DNA of 64,000 nucleotides from Vicugna pacos (GCF_048564905.1 NC_132991.1:49173501-49237500), one strand, 5' to 3'. Counted from the stretch's first letter, positions 22,836 to 36,560 are shown. Translations and numbers: made by a program. The notes: generated by a model not told the origin, from the letters alone.

Positions 22836-25800
22836 ATGGGAGTTTTTAAATCACTGTTTCTCTTTTTTAAATTTTAGATAATGAATTCCTTGTACACAAG
22901 AGAAAAAGTTATTTTCTCAATGGAATTTATAGGGGAACCACTGTATCAAATGGTGCAGAATAGTCAAATAGAATAAGTGCTGAAAATGGGTTACGGGATT
23001 TAGTAACAAAGCAGGATAACTGAAGGCAAAGAGAGTCAAGGGAAGACAGAATGGGCTCAGGAACAGAAGTCCAGTGGTTGGTTCCGGAGGAGACGAAGGC
23101 CACTCTGAAGCAGCAGAGCTGCATCCACCCAGAGCTAGTCTCATGTGGGCTGAAAACAAGACAAGGGGAGAGGTGACTGAGGATGCTGTGAGTGTTTTTA
23201 ATCAGTCCCACTGAGGCTGAGGGAAGGCAGTGGGGCCAGAACTAGCTGGCTATGAGAACAAGGAAGAGGGGACAGTGACGATGAGCCCCACAAGATGGAA
23301 GACGGGAAAAAGGAAGGATGGCAGAGTATGATGGTAGGGAATTTTCTGATTTCAGGATCATTAAGGCAATCCCCTAGTTGTCTATTTGTGTCAATGTGTG
23401 TTGTTTCTGGAAAGTTGAACCAATCCAGGTTAGTTTATATGACTATATGAAATAGCAGGGCCTGGGGGCATATGTCACCCTCCGCAGAGGCTGAAGGAGA
23501 AGGGAGATGAACCCAGCACAGAAGCGCAAGCCCTCTGAAGAACAAGGTCCCAAAAGGGAGAAAGAAGAAGGCATGAAGGAATCATCTCTGTTCATCAGAG
23601 GGACAGCTGCAGGTCTCCAGACTGTATCAGTCAATGGAGCTCAAAATATCTATCTCAACCCCAACCAAGTCACCAAAATCTTCGTGCCTCCATTTTGTCA
23701 TCAGTATTTATCTCCGGCATGCCAAACTATTAACATTGGTTATCTCCAGATTTTGGCATTATAGCAGATTCCTGCCTTCTCCTCTTTGTGCTTTTTCTTA
23801 TTTTCCAAGTTGTTTTATGAGAATATGTGTGTGAAAGGGTTTCAAAATTTGTAAGGTATTTTACAAATGTAAATATCACTAGTATTGCAAGAAATATCTT
23901 CCCAGAAATATCTGCTCCATTGTTCCACAGGGTCCCTGCTCAATCATTCATAGCTTAAAATTCACATCATTAGAGTCCCAAATGTTAGACCTTGTGAAAC
24001 TAAGCAGCCTTTCCAGGAGGCTCCCATTAAAATACATATATTATCTGGGGGTGCCTATTTCTTTCCAATTAAAGATGTATATACTAAAAATTTTGCCTAG
24101 TCTCTGTCCTCATAGGGTTTCTCCAGTTAATGGATATAATTAAAGATGGTTTACCTCATGGAGCCACCAAAACATACTTGTGTTTTCCAGCCTCTCAAAG
24201 GCAGTCAAAGGAAATGTTAAAAGAATTGGTGAAAAAATAATACTGTTCATTAATGTGCAATGTGTTTTATTTCCCGAGGAAGATATGTGCAACTTTAACA
24301 GTAATCTAAAGTAACACTTTATCCCCCAAACGCCAATCTACCAGTGAGAAATTCTGGTACTAGGACAAGCTGAGGGGGGAGATGTTCCGAGTCAGTCCCC
24401 TGATTTCTGAAACAGCAGGGAGGTAGTTCTTGGTGCCGACCTCACCTGCACAGAAGGATCCGTCTCAATAGCTCTTCCAGAACACTGCCTACAAATGACC
24501 CTCAAATCCTGACAGAAGCACTCCTGAAAAATAACTGGCCTTTGGGCTGAGAGCTGAGGCATTATCTCCACCAGCTATGCAGCCAAGTCTGCTCGACTCT
24601 GAGAACCGGGGGATCCCCGTTTGTCTTCACTCCCCACAGCTTCCCCACTGTAAATCTCACTCAAGTCTTAGTGAGCCTCCTGACTTCCCTTGCCCTCTTC
24701 ATCACCTGGAAATCCTACATCCATTGTCCAATCTTCCCTACCAGACTCTACTCTGAGGAAAGCATCTCAAGCTTACACTAACTATCAGTGACAGAGATTA
24801 CCAGTAGCAAATGCATTTCAGCAGATCCGCAGAGCCCCCTCTCTTAATGGTTTCACTTTTGTACATGTCCTTTTGTCACTGAAGCATAACTGACAGGCCA
24901 GAAGGCAGCACAGAGAATGGAAAAGGAGCTGTCCTGCCGGGCCAGCACTCAGCATCCAGACTGCGGAAGTACTTTGCCATGAAGATCTGACAGGCGAAAG
25001 GGGCTTTAATGCTCTAAGTCAAAAGATCTCAGAGTCCACAGCCCCATTATCCTTAAGTGCTACATGACAAGGGTAAGAACTATTGAGTTGTCTATAACAG
25101 GCTTTAATAAAAAAAAAAATCAGAGAAAGAACTCCATACAGAAGAACTGCATAGGACTGAAGAATGACAGACTCAGACTTCACTGTGTAACTCTGGGCAT
25201 CAGCCCCCCAAGTCAGAGGAGATCTGAGAGCTGATGAGTTTTCCCCTTCTCCTGAATTTGTAGCACACAGACCACCAAACCATCCAGCCATAAGGCATGC
25301 CCTACTTTTTAGTTATTTCCTGCCATTCCCCTCAGTGACCATTCCCTATTTAAACCTTGAGTCTGTTCGTTCCTGTTGCAGGCAAAAAACACACCGTGCA
25401 CGTAATGGCTCTGAAAATTCTCTCCAAAGCTATACAAATGGAAGGAAATACTAAATTACACAATAGAATACTATACCTTATATTGAATAAATAATGGCTT
25501 GTTGTGCATTAGTGTATTTGGTTTAAGGTGTTCTTTTGAATCTAGTATGAAAAGAAGGGCAGAAAGCTTCACAGGTGATGCTCTAGAGCGTAACTAATTA
25601 TCGGGAGTTGAGTTCATAAGCACAAGGCTAACTAAAAGCAAGGCCAGAGTAATTCTGTGGTGAAGGTATTTGTAAATGGAGTATGCACTCCAAAAGGCCA
25701 CCTGATACAATGGCAGGTCATCTGCAAATGCAGTTTATACACATGCTGTTGGGACAATCTCAGACAAGGATCTTAGAATAAAATCCAACCAACACTCCAT

Positions 25801-26225
25801 GCTGGCGAGGGCAACAGAAATTAACCCATCTGAATTCCTCAAAAATACAGCAAGGCAAGTCAACTTACTTAAATCCTGCATTATTTCAATTCTGGTTTTG
25901 AGTAACAGTTTATAGTTTTCAGAGGGCTCACAATAGCCTGGTAAAATATAATTTCATAGAAGATAAAAAGGGTCTAACATCTTAAAACATCTTTATAGTC
26001 TTGTTTGATTATAAAAATAATACAAACACTTGCAAAATTTTTAAGCTAAAACAAAATCAAAAGCTGTAATCTTGCCATCTCTAGAGATGGCAACTGCTAA
26101 CAGTTTGGTGTAAGTTCTTCCTAGATTCCTTCCTACAAATATGTTACATATTCATACATCAATTTATAATATGTTCAACAATATATAATATACTCATAAA
26201 TAACAAAGATAATATATTTAACAAT
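22836..26225. other. Intron, largely unassigned (possible L2 piece at 22920-23330)
   Basis: The part at 22920-23330 ('atcaaatggtgcagaatagtc', 'cagtggttggttcc') may be antisense L2 but is too diverged to be sure. The remainder to 26225 shows no repeat family, exon or RNA gene that I can recognise. Confidence 0.4.
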
Positions 26226-26765
26226 ATCGAACAATATCCAACAATAATGCCTACTATGTACTAAATATTGTTCTACTTGTTAGGGATATATCAGTGAGCA
26301 AAGCTAAAATCCTCACCTGCGGGGAGCTTACCTGCTAGTGAGAGAAGACAGATGACAAACAATACAAAAAATATATACAAATAAGTTATACATTAGAAGG
26401 TATTAAAAATTATGGGGGAAAAGTTGAGCAGGATAAAAGGGATTAGAAATACCAAGAGCTCCAGACCTCACTAACAGGTAACACTTGAACAATGACTATA
26501 CAGAGGTGAGGATGTGAGCCATGCAGATATCAGAGGAAGAGTATTTCAGCTAAGGAGTAGCCAGTGCAAAGGCCCTGAGGTAGATAGGTGAGTGGTATGT
26601 TCTACGAATAACAAAGAGACCAGTGTGGCTAGAGGAGTGTGAGTGAGGGCTGGGGGTGGATAATGAGGTGACAGACTGTATAGGGTAATGTAAGCCACTG
26701 AAAGAATTGCAAGGAGACTTTGAAGACTTTGTGAGCAGAGTTGTGATACGATACGACTTAAAAAT
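26226..26765 (-). mobile_element. L2 LINE fragment, antisense
   Basis: 'cctactatgtactaaatatt', 'gggatatatcagtgagcaaa', 'gccagtgcaaaggccctgag', 'gtgtggctagaggagtgtg' and 'ggagactttgaagact' follow antisense L2 order across about 540 bp. Confidence 0.8.
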
Positions 26766-27298
26766 TTTAAACCTCTGGCTATTGTACTGAGAGCAGAGTG
26801 TAGAGAGGAAGGGTGGAAGCAGAGAGGGAAACTAAGAAGCTATGGCCATGAAGTACTCCAGAGATGACGGTGGCTTGAACCTAGCAGTTGAATGGTGAGA
26901 AGTGGTCAGATTCTGGATAAATACTGCAGGTAGAGCCAACTGGACCACCTGATGAGTCAGATGTGCAACACAAGAGAATCATGCCTATAACATTTTTGGC
27001 ATAAGCATCAGGAAGAAGTGAGTTGTCTTAACAGAGATAGGGAAACAGAGAGAGGAGAAAGCTTGGGAGAAGAAAGATTTTGGGCATGTTAAGTTTGAGA
27101 TGTCTATTAGAAAAATATGTGCATAGAAGTGTATATATACCCACATATGTTATTCTACAGATATTTTTTATATATGATTCTAAACATACCTCTCTGTGGC
27201 TTGCTTTTGTTCTTGCAGGTATTTTTCCATATCAGCACATACAGATTGCCTCATGGGTGAGAGAGATTGTGTGTACTCAATTTTAGTCCTTATTATAG
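26766..27298. other. Intron, no recognised element
   Basis: About 0.5 kb. The first part may still be diverged L2 (weak). Nothing else was seen. Confidence 0.4.
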
Positions 27299-27919
27299 TG
27301 TGGTAGGCAGAATTCAAAAGGTGGCCCTCTAAGACTTGCACCTGCTCCTTCTCTAGTTCACAAGTCTGGTATAATCCACCCCAACTCCGCCGTCAAGTGT
27401 GAGCAGGACCTATGAATATGTTAGGATCGTTACTCCCTTGATTAGGTCGTTATATGGCAAAGGTGATGATAGCCACTCCTGGGATTACAAGAGTCACTCC
27501 TGACATCATGTAAGCCTCTGTGACAGACAAGTGGACTGAGATTCTCCTGCTGGCTCTGAAGAAGTCAGCTGCTGTGTTGTGAGAGGGCCATATGGCTAGT
27601 AGCTAAGGGCAAGCTCTAGGAGTGGAGAGAGAGACCTCTGGTCAGCAGCCAGTAAGAAAATGGAAACCTCAGTCTATAACTGCAAGGAACTCCATCCTGC
27701 CGACAACCTGAATGAGCTCTGAAAAGAATGCCAAGATTAAAATGAGAATGCCACCTGGCCACCTCCTTTCTTTCAGCCTTGTGAGACCCTGAGCAGAGAA
27801 ACCAGTGACATCAGGTCCAGATTTCTGACCTGCAGAAGCGTGAGATAATAAAATAGATGTTTGCCTTAAGCTGCTGAATTTATAGTGATTTGCTACGCAG
27901 CAATAGAAAGTCAACATAC
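27299..27919 (+). mobile_element. MLT1-family MaLR solo LTR
   Basis: Opens with 'tgtggtaggcagaattc' and closes with 'aataaaatagatgtttgcct', 'gctgctgaatttatagtgat' and 'ctacgcagcaatag', the start and end of MLT1-type LTRs. About 620 bp with no recognisable internal viral genes. A fossil of eutherian age; looks like a solo LTR. Confidence 0.8.
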
Positions 27920-29534
27920 ATGATATTTCTGCCAATGTCTTTAGGAGCCAAGCACAGATGCCCCCATCACAGAACAAATGACTGTTAAACTACAAAACCC
28001 GCTAGCATGATAACCCATCAACATGAGTGTTTCTTGAGCCACTATAAATAAACATAATCAGTTATATTTAGTAGATCTTTTCTGTCTTGCCTCCTTTTCA
28101 AGGATCAAGGAATCTTATAACAGAATAAACATACAGTGATCTTCATAAGGCTGCAGAATTTAAACCTCAGAAATTTGGTTCTGGCTCTGTGACTGTCTCA
28201 TATAACTATTCTGTCATAATTTTCCACTCAGAAAACAAGGAGTTTGGCTTTAAAACAATGCATGTTATCAAGCCCAGCAGGCACCACTCCTAGGATCAGC
28301 TCAAACAGGCAGACAGAGGGCAAGTATTCGCTGCGCCTCACCTGCTAAGTTGTTCTGTTCAACCCAAGGCGGGAATGCCATTAAATATTTAAAACAATCA
28401 CAAAGAGAACACACAGCAGGTGAACAACTATGATTACTTGCCCCACAGCCCTCACAGCAAGTGCTTGACAGCACCTGGGAGGAGGTTTATATCACATTAA
28501 GGACAGCCCTCTGTAGCTTCTATCAAAAGGAAGAACAACGGTTTCACCACTGAGATTTCAAAATAAGGATCATTCTCTTGTTGCATATCTTTGGGCAGAG
28601 TTTCCGAGGACTTAGCAGAAGTTACTACAAGGTAGGAAAGACACAGAAATTAGAAATATAGTTTCCATTTTAGCTGTACAGCTAAAGCAAACCTTGATAG
28701 AGTAAATTCTTTCTTGTTAGCTACTGACTTTCAGCTTATGTTTAAGGATTGGTGGGCTGCTTGGGCCTGGGCAGTGTAGTCAGCCCCTGAAACTAGATCA
28801 TTCTAATGTGCCTAGGCAACCTGGCCCCTGGATGTCTGGCCAGCCACTCTCATGAAGAGTCAGGGCTGCATACTGCTGGTCCCTATAGGGGAGGGTATGG
28901 TGAACATCTCCCCAGGGCAGCCCAAGGCCACCGGACATACATCCAGCCTTCACCACCTTTGTAGCTGACACCTGCGATTTTTTCCTCCTCTGACCAGACA
29001 GGAAAAGACCTGGTTTGCTTGAAGACCTATGATTTATCAGATTATTGCCACCACCCCTTCTTTACTGTCAACAAATGATCCCCCTTAACTCCCCTCTTCG
29101 GCTAGAGACTTTCCTCCCACTGTGTTCTGGAGGAAGGGGACACTGACATTGGCTTGTCCATGTCAAAAGACAAGCTGGCCTGTAGTTCTGGACCGTAAAG
29201 AACTCCTCATTCAGAGAAAAGGGCTTGCATCTAGCACTCCCTTGGAACCAACAGACTAGTCCTGAATCAGATTAAAATCCTCACCTGATATTAAATGGGA
29301 CTGCACAGGTTATAAAATATTCATATAGAATTTTACGTATTACAGTACGTATGCCAGCAGTATGCCCAAGACCACTCAGCTGGTGAGTGGGACGGACAGG
29401 ACAAAAAGGGAGGTCTGCTGGCCACCCCTTCGCCTGTGTGGAGAGAGGAATGACAGAGTTGTGATTCTGTTTTCCAAGCAGCCCCTTAGCAGCTAGTCCC
29501 CCGAGAGGCCACTCAGGGAGAGAGCAGTGAACTG
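27920..29534. other. Intron, no recognised element
   Basis: 1.6 kb of mixed composition. No repeat family or exon recognised by eye. Confidence 0.45.
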
Positions 29535-29660
29535 GAAATCAGACTGTCCACAGTCTGTTACAGTCTGTTCTGTGCCCTGTCTCAAGGAAGCTGTGTGGCC
29601 TTAGGCAAGTCACTTCAGCTCTGAGTCTCTGTTTCCTCACATTTAAAGTAAAGAAATCTC
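29535..29660 (+). mobile_element. MIR SINE fragment
   Basis: 'ctgtgtggccttaggcaagt', 'cacttcagctctgagtctct' and 'gtttcctcacatttaaagta' are the MIR core. Confidence 0.75.
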
Positions 29661-31334
29661 TACTCTTTCTATTAACTGAACGTTGATGTATCTATAGTGT
29701 GAAACCTCAGCATAAGGCCAGTCTACTTTGGGGTGTTCTATTCCAGGTCACTACTGTCTAATAAATTGGGGTTCTTCTCCACATTCAGTGAAGAAAATTC
29801 AAGTTGCCAAAATTAGCTATTGAGAAACTTAGGACAGATACCAGTGTTCAGAATAATTGTGTTTCTGGCAAATGTAAATCCATTACACAGACTTATATTG
29901 AGAAAATCTGTAGGTAAAAATAGGAGATGCTTTGAAAAGGATTCAGGATTCCCCATGGAATCTTTCTGCAAATTATCATTTCTGTTAACCAGCCTCAAAC
30001 CATTCAGAGGAAATCAGTGAATGTGGAGAACAAAAAGCAAGCACGTTTCCCAGTGGAAACACTTATTGGAGATAATCCATTAATCTTGGATTTTAAAACT
30101 CTTTCCTTATATTCTACCACTGATAAACAACTACTTAGTCATGATTACTGGGAAAAGTGATGGACCCATGTGCTAAATTCAGGAAGAGAGGACTCAAACC
30201 TTTGTAAGAAGACAGCACAGTTCTAAAAGGTACCCTCTGTCTCTAGGGTGATTCTAGAATTACCTTGAGTAAAAGGGTGAAACAATTCCATTTTGTCATG
30301 ACATTTTTTTTTTATCTTGAGGATAATACTTAATACGTTAATGAAAGATGTTATCTGAAATGACTGTCCTTATCTTCTGAGCTACACTCCCTTACATAAG
30401 GCTTTGTGAGGAGAGGGTGCAAGCCTCTCAGCCTCTCAGGGGCGTGGTGCTGTGGCTCAGCCTGGAGTCTGTTTCATCCATTATTAACATAAGCAGTTGA
30501 CATCTGTCACTGAGGCAAAGTGTTCCTTAGACGGGAGATAACCTAAGCAGATAAGTAATCTTGCTTCTCCTGGTACATAAGACACACACACACCACCACC
30601 ACCACCACCACAACAAACACATGTTTGTAGGACAGATCTACTAACTGCCTGTGTTTAGGCAGAATTCTCTCTCTCTGACCTCCATATGCATCAATTCATT
30701 CTTTTCCAATTCTTATCCCCCTCAGCATGAGAAGGGAAACATAGAGTAACTTTAAATTTTGGACCCACACAACGAGAACATGTAAAAATCATGGTATTGT
30801 GCATCTTCAGATTTGCATTTAAAATCCAGTATTAGCTTTGTGGCAGACAAAAAGCATTTTGGGTGGAAGGCCAAGGAATAGTGATAGTCTAAGTCCTTGT
30901 TTTATTTTATCATAAGGAAGAAAGGGATTTCACAAAATGTTCACGGCTTAACCTACCACAGCTTACTGTCTTCAGACATCGTTGCTTCTAACTACTGGAT
31001 CAGGGCATGAAATTTTTATGCTCAATCCCACAGAATTAACGGCTGCATTTTTGCTCGAGAGCCCACATTGTTCTTTGTACAGATCAGTGGGGCAGGTCAT
31101 CTTATTCAGGAATGGATTGTAAGCCCGGAGGAAGATGTAAAATGGCTGTGTCACTAATCAGGAAGAGATGTGGTAAGTCTGCCTGAAGATGTCAGGATAC
31201 GAGATATTCAAGCTCACTGTATTGTATTAGCAAGAAATACTCTTGAGATATTAACTGCTCTTGCTATATATGCTGCTTTTCATAAGAATAAAAAAGCAAT
31301 GTTTGGACAAGAACTTTTTATTTCCTGATAAAGG
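29661..31334. other. Intron with a small (CAC)n microsatellite
   Basis: A CA run passes into six CAC/ACC units at 30582-30612. Otherwise unassigned sequence. Confidence 0.5.
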
Positions 31335-31925
31335 TGAAGATGCCTGTAGCCTATGACCCAGCAGGTCACTCTGCTAGGTAGAGATGCTAGAAAAACTCCT
31401 GCACGTGTGCACTTGGAGACATGGACAAGAATGTCCTTGGCAGTTATGCATGTAACAACAAAATGCTGAAACCAAATGTCCATCAACGCTATGGTGGATA
31501 AATAAAGTGACATGTATGCATACAGTGGAATGCCTAGCAGCACTGAAAGTAAACGAATGAATTACAAATCCACATGATTCAGGAAGTTTAATCCAACTCA
31601 TGGGTTGAATTAAAAAGCAAGCCATAAGAGAAGACATACAGTGTAATTCAATTTCTATAAAGGTTATATGAAGTTCAGAGACATGCTAAATGAAATGATG
31701 TATTTGGCAGGGATTCAAACATATGTGATGAAACTATACAGAAAAGCAAAGGAATGTTAAGTTCAAATTAGGACAGTGGTTTACCTCTGGGGGAAATAAA
31801 GGAGATGGGATTAGGAAAGATCAATGCAAAGATTCAGAATTAATGATCACATTCTTTTTCTTAAACTGGGGGTGGGGGTGAGTGTTTACTATATCATGTT
31901 TCATTATACTTTTACATGTCTTATT
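31335..31925 (+). mobile_element. Old L1ME/HAL1-type 3' fragment, copy A
   Basis: 'acaagaatgtccttggcagt', 'accaaatgtccatcaacgct', 'gacatacagtgtaattcaat', 'gtggtttacctctgggggaa' and 'ttatacttttacatgtctta' follow the L1ME/HAL1 3' region. It shares about 300 bp with the copy at 33630-33920. Confidence 0.75.
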
Positions 31926-32917
31926 CACCAACTTTCTAAAATGGTGTAATTTGTTGACTCTTTGCTTCTCCAGAATTTGACTTTATGGTCCAAAGCTAAA
32001 AGCAGAATAATAGCAATCCATACCAAATTTTGCACTACAGTTTGGAATAGGAATTGACCATTGTCTCTTGACATCTAGTCTAATACGCTGATTTGTAACA
32101 GTGAACTGGTAATGAATGATTTTTTCCTCTATAGCAAGTTTTTCACTTTGTTCAGCTATTACCGAGGTTAATAATATAATACTGAGAGCATTTCTTCATA
32201 AAACTATGTGTTTAGAAATCTGTTCGACACTATACTCTCTTTAAAGTCAAGGAGGAAAGAAATATAGCAAAAGGCAAAACTTCATAACATCGGCCCTAAC
32301 CCAATCGTAATGCTAATGACACAAATATTGACATCTAGAAATCATTTCTGCTCTGCTGGTCACAGAACCAAGGCGGTAGTGTTCTTCCTTACAGGAGGAG
32401 AACTAAAGAAGCTTTGGACTGTGGACTTTCCCAAGGAAGGTATCTCAAAGCTCAGAAATAATGTATCAGGACTGAAGAGAACTAGACGGTGGTTAGCGCT
32501 GGGGCACCGAAGGGAGCACACTGGAGAGACACCCAATCCGGACTGCGAGTTCACGAAAGGATTTCCAAGGTACAAGCATCTCAGCCTGATGCTGAAGAAT
32601 GAATAGGAAATCTGTAGAGGATGTAGGCTAGGGGGAGAGAATTCCAGGCAGCTACAGAGAAGTGGTAGGTTTTGGGAATTTATGATTTCTGTGCAGAGAT
32701 CTGCGAAGGTCTAACTGCAGTAATCTGACTTGGATTCCAGCCTCCCCACCATCCCTGTGTCCCACACCAGATACTAGAGTCAGCACAGGCCAGGATTCAG
32801 AGGAAAAACTGTAGCATCTGAGAGACCAGGACTGAATCCTTGTCCATCTCCAGAATAGTAGACCAGCTCTCAGTTTTGATGAACTGTCCAGTTATCCTGT
32901 CCTGTAGCCAGTGCGAT
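31926..32917. other. Intron, no recognised element
   Basis: About 1 kb. The 98-aa frame at 32310-32606 has no recognisable family signature. Confidence 0.45.
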
Positions 32918-33135
32918 ATTTCTAAAGTATAACTCCTGCTTCTCACACATTTAAGACTCAACTACTGGTTCTCCATTGCTCAAGATAAATACTCAAACTT
33001 CTTAACACAGCTCTCAAAGTCTATGGGTGAGCTTGGCCCCTGCTACCTTCTCCAGCCTCATCTACCCGACCCTCCAGCCACAAGAACGTGTCACTGTCCC
33101 CAAGCTCCTCCCACCCCTCAGCCTTGTCTGGAGCG
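32918..33135 (+). mobile_element. Possible L2-like fragment
   Basis: 'ctactggttctccattgctc', 'gataaatactcaaacttctt' and 'ttctccagcctcatctaccc' resemble a conserved segment found in L2-type relics. Tentative. Confidence 0.4.
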
Positions 33136-33224
33136 CATATCTCCTCACCCCTCCTCCACACAACACTCGTGTTCCTCTTCAGGTCTAGCTTGGCCATCTA
33201 GAATAGAAACTTGTAATTTATTGA

Positions 33225-33249
33225 ACACACACACACACACACACACACA
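33225..33249. repeat. (AC)n microsatellite
   Basis: Twelve uninterrupted AC units; a likely length-polymorphic marker. Confidence 0.97.
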
Positions 33250-33629
33250 ACTGTAGAGACATTTTGTAAGTTCATGGAGATTTATCTGTATGATACTCTA
33301 TACTACTTCAGAATTTAAACTTCTGCTGAGTCAGAATCAATATTGTTTTAATATATTCCGTATATCAGTACAATGCACCTACATAATTAACATTAAACAA
33401 TAACAGAAGCCAATGTATTGTTTCTTGGGAGCAACCTTAAAATATGATAGTTGGTATGGCATCTATTGGGAAATAACTATGCTATATACACATTTTTATT
33501 ATTGGCCATTTTGTAGTTTAGTAAAACTATGTTTAATATAAAATGTGCATGGGTATATTTAATGCATGGGTTTAATTACATGTTTAATACAAAAGGCTCT
33601 CAATTATCAAAGAGCATCAGACTAGAGGA
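33250..33629. other. AT-rich intron, no recognised element
   Basis: Nothing identifiable by eye. Confidence 0.5.
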
Positions 33630-33920
33630 CCAAGAATGTCCTTCGCAGTTGTGTATGTAACAGTGAAACACTGAATCCAAATGTCCATCGACACTATAGT
33701 GGATTTAAAAAGTAACGCTTTTTCATACAATGGGATACTTTGCAGTAGTGAAAATAAATGAATGAATTACAAACTCATGTGGCTCAGGAACATATACTGA
33801 ATGAAAAAATAAGCCACAGAAGAAGACATAGAGTATAATTCAATTTACATAAAGTTCAGAGACATGCAACATGTAACAATATATTTGGCAGGGATTCAAA
33901 CACATGCAATGAAACGAATT
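33630..33920 (+). mobile_element. Old L1ME/HAL1-type 3' fragment, copy B
   Basis: 'caagaatgtccttcgcagtt', 'ccaaatgtccatcgacacta', 'gacatagagtataattcaat' and 'ttggcagggattcaaacaca' align in order with the element at 31335-31925. It ends earlier, before the 3' terminus. Confidence 0.75.
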
Positions 33921-34134
33921 GGCCATTTTGCCACAAATCAGGGTAGAGAGAGGATGCTTTTTTTTGTCAGTCAGCAGTACTAAAAGTCAGATCCCAGGGG
34001 AAAGATGTAGAAGAACTGCCAGTAAACTCAGGGGTTGCTGTTGGTCTGCATGATGCTCTTTTTGGCTCCAGCCGGCAAGCCATCAACAGGGTGACAACCG
34101 AACCTTAAGACTGTAACCAGAGGCCTCCGCTTAC

Positions 34135-34267
34135 CTCGGCATCAAAGCGGGGGTCCTGGTAGGCATCGCTGATGTTCACTGGGAGTCCTGTAGAAGCCAC
34201 CAGCTCGGCAACACTGTTATTTATCAGCCAGTCGGAGTACGATGACTTCTCCATGCTTTCTTTGAAA
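34135..34267 (-). CDS. PDE11A: PDE11A internal exon, GAF-B core
   Basis: This 133-nt exon completes the split Ser codon (AG|T) and adds 44 codons running from [14 protein letters not shown] to [10 protein letters not shown]. The acceptor reads ctgatag and the donor gtaagc. The sequence contains the GAF signature stretch [11 protein letters not shown], which parallels NIPDAYQDRRF of GAF-A in the same protein and lies beside the ligand pocket in GAF domains. Compared with my memory of human PDE11A, the one difference is Val for Ile in INNSVAEL, a conservative change. The exon ends in phase 0 and joins the Ala codon that opens exon 19749-19824. It is flanked by the two longest introns of the window (24.7 and 14.3 kb). 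GAF-B is reported to contribute to PDE11A homodimerisation. The exon shows no disruption and is clearly under coding constraint. Confidence 0.97.
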
Positions 34268-35994
34268 CTATCAGAACACCAAGGCAGGCAGTAAGAAAAG
34301 AGAGGAATATCAATTTGCCTGAAAGCAAACCCTGTAAAACTACACTCATAGCCAGATTATCTATCCTCATTAAGAAGGAATAAATGACTTTAGTCACAGA
34401 ACAATGGCAAGATAATTATCAGTAACTACTTCAAAAAGACTCGCCTGCCATCATGTAAAATAATCATGGGTCGAAATGATAGATTCTCTATGATCTAAAT
34501 AACAGCTCTAGATTGTATTTAAGCCCCACAGAATTCAGGAATAAAGCAGGTAATCAGGTAATGACCAAACTGATGACAGGATGCCAACGCCTTGGCCAAA
34601 TAAATTCCACTGACCCCCGACCCCCACCCCAAGTCCACGCCCTTAACTAAGCAGACTAGCTGTCTGGCACCAGGAAAAATTAAACCCAAGAATGGGGAAG
34701 AATCAGGAAATAAACTGAGAATTTCCAAAACCTTAAGCAGAAGAGCACATCCAGACTGCATGTAATCTTAGTGACTATATGACTGTTTTGTAGTGTCAGC
34801 ATATGTTTCTTAACAAGAATTCATTTTCTACTTAAAAAGCTCGCTAGAAAACCTATTTTAACTCTACCGACCCCTAATGTTAATAATTTAAAATACATCC
34901 ATATGTGATTTTAATGAGGAATTTTATGCTAAATGATCTTGTGAACTTTCCCTTTTGTCACTTTCACTGCAAATACCACATTTACAGAAATTCCCTAAGA
35001 ATTAGTCAGATTCCCCATTCCATCCCTCCTTTCCACTGTTTCTTCCACAGTCACATATCCAGCACTGCCAGGAGCTGTGGAAATGCCAAATTGAGTACTG
35101 GTCAAATTAGCAATATCAAGGAATATTTTCATGGAGGATGTTAGATTCATGGCTTGCCCAGTAATAATTGGAATTATGTAAATGAATGCAAGTATACTAG
35201 GGCAATGTTTTTCAAACTACATTCGGTGGAACCCTGGGTTCTTGGAGATGTTAATGAGCATACAACAGCAAGAATAATAACGCCATTAACTCTTTCATCT
35301 AAGCTGCATTATATGTAAGAAAAACCCTAAATGCTGTACATAGTCATTGTTATTATGCAATAACATGCCTGTGTGGAATCTGTGCCATGTGCAGAACGCC
35401 AGGAACTGGCACAGAGAGGCCACAGGATGTGTGAATGAGTGGAAGCCCAGACATTATTTACCATCATTAATATAACTCATCTGTAATGACTGCTGGTCTG
35501 TGTCTGATAAATTCAACACATATTTGTGATGTTATTCATCCCTTATTGCATATTAAATATGACTGATACATAAAGTTATTCTTTATGGATCTCTGGCTGA
35601 AAAATGGAAACTTTAATAAGAAGCTGAGTCTTGTATTTCTCAGATGTTGCCTAAATCAAAAAAGTAAAAAGATTTCTTCAAATAGAAGATGAAGCCTTTT
35701 CCTTCTTAAGCAAAGGAGAAACAAAAAGTCTATGTTTTTTCTCTTTGCTATATTATACCCGTGAGAAGTAAAATTTTACCTTGTGCTGCAACGAAAGCAA
35801 AATAGAGGAAGAAACATGATAATACACCCAACATGTGGCTCCAACTTAAAGAAGTCATTTCTAAGTTTATAAAAGGATTTGGTTGTATGCTGATCATTTC
35901 TTGCATCGATTAATTGATGTGTCAGTTCATTCTGTGCTGCCTGTGTACCACACGTTTTGTTTCCGTCTTCTGTGATAAAACAGCATGGAAAGTG
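34268..35994. other. Intron upstream of PDE11A exon, no recognised element
   Basis: 1.7 kb of mostly AT-rich sequence. A diverged DNA-transposon-like edge ('caatgtttttcaaactac') occurs near 35203 but has no matching opposite end. Confidence 0.45.
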
Positions 35995-36560
35995 GTGACC
36001 TGGTGTGACGCGGGAAGAAGAGCTGTGGCAAGACCCTGGGGATAAGTCAGAGAAGGAGCCTGAGAGATGCTGGGGTAAAGGCGAGGCTGAGTGGGGTACA
36101 CAAGGACTAAGGAAGGAACCAGTTTTATCAACAAGTGTTAAAAGCCTTTAAGCTGGGTCTCAGGATGAGCAAGAGTTCAGCAAGGAGAGACTGGAAGGGC
36201 AAGGAGGAAGGCACTCACAGAAGAGGAAACAGCAGGAACAAAAGACACAAAGGCAGCAGAGTACCAGGGTGTGTCCTTGGAACAGTGAGCAATCTTTGAT
36301 GGGAGCACAGGATACTCATTGTGGGGGAATAAGACCGAACAGAAGGTCAGGGCCTAGAGGTGGAGGCTTTGACCAAGTTGCTGAGAACTTAACTATAGGC
36401 CATGGGGAGCCATGTAAGAGCACTGAGTAGGGAAATGACATGATTTGAATTGTGATCTTGGGAAGCTTAATCCAGGGGCAATAAGCTAGAAGAACTAGCC
36501 AGGAGAGGCCCAAGGTGGGGAGCAGTTCCAGTAGACCAATGAAGTCGTGCAGGTGGGAGG
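35995..36560 (-). mobile_element. L2 LINE fragment, antisense
   Basis: 'ggccatggggagccatgtaa', 'gggaaatgacatgatttgaa', 'tagaagaactagccaggaga' and 'gatgatgctggccact' follow antisense L2. The left part (35995-36250) is more diverged. Confidence 0.65.

Noticed and set aside
30582-30612. CRISPR-like or other designed repeat array
   Set aside because: Simple CA/CAC microsatellite in a mammalian intron. No array of spaced repeats exists in the window.
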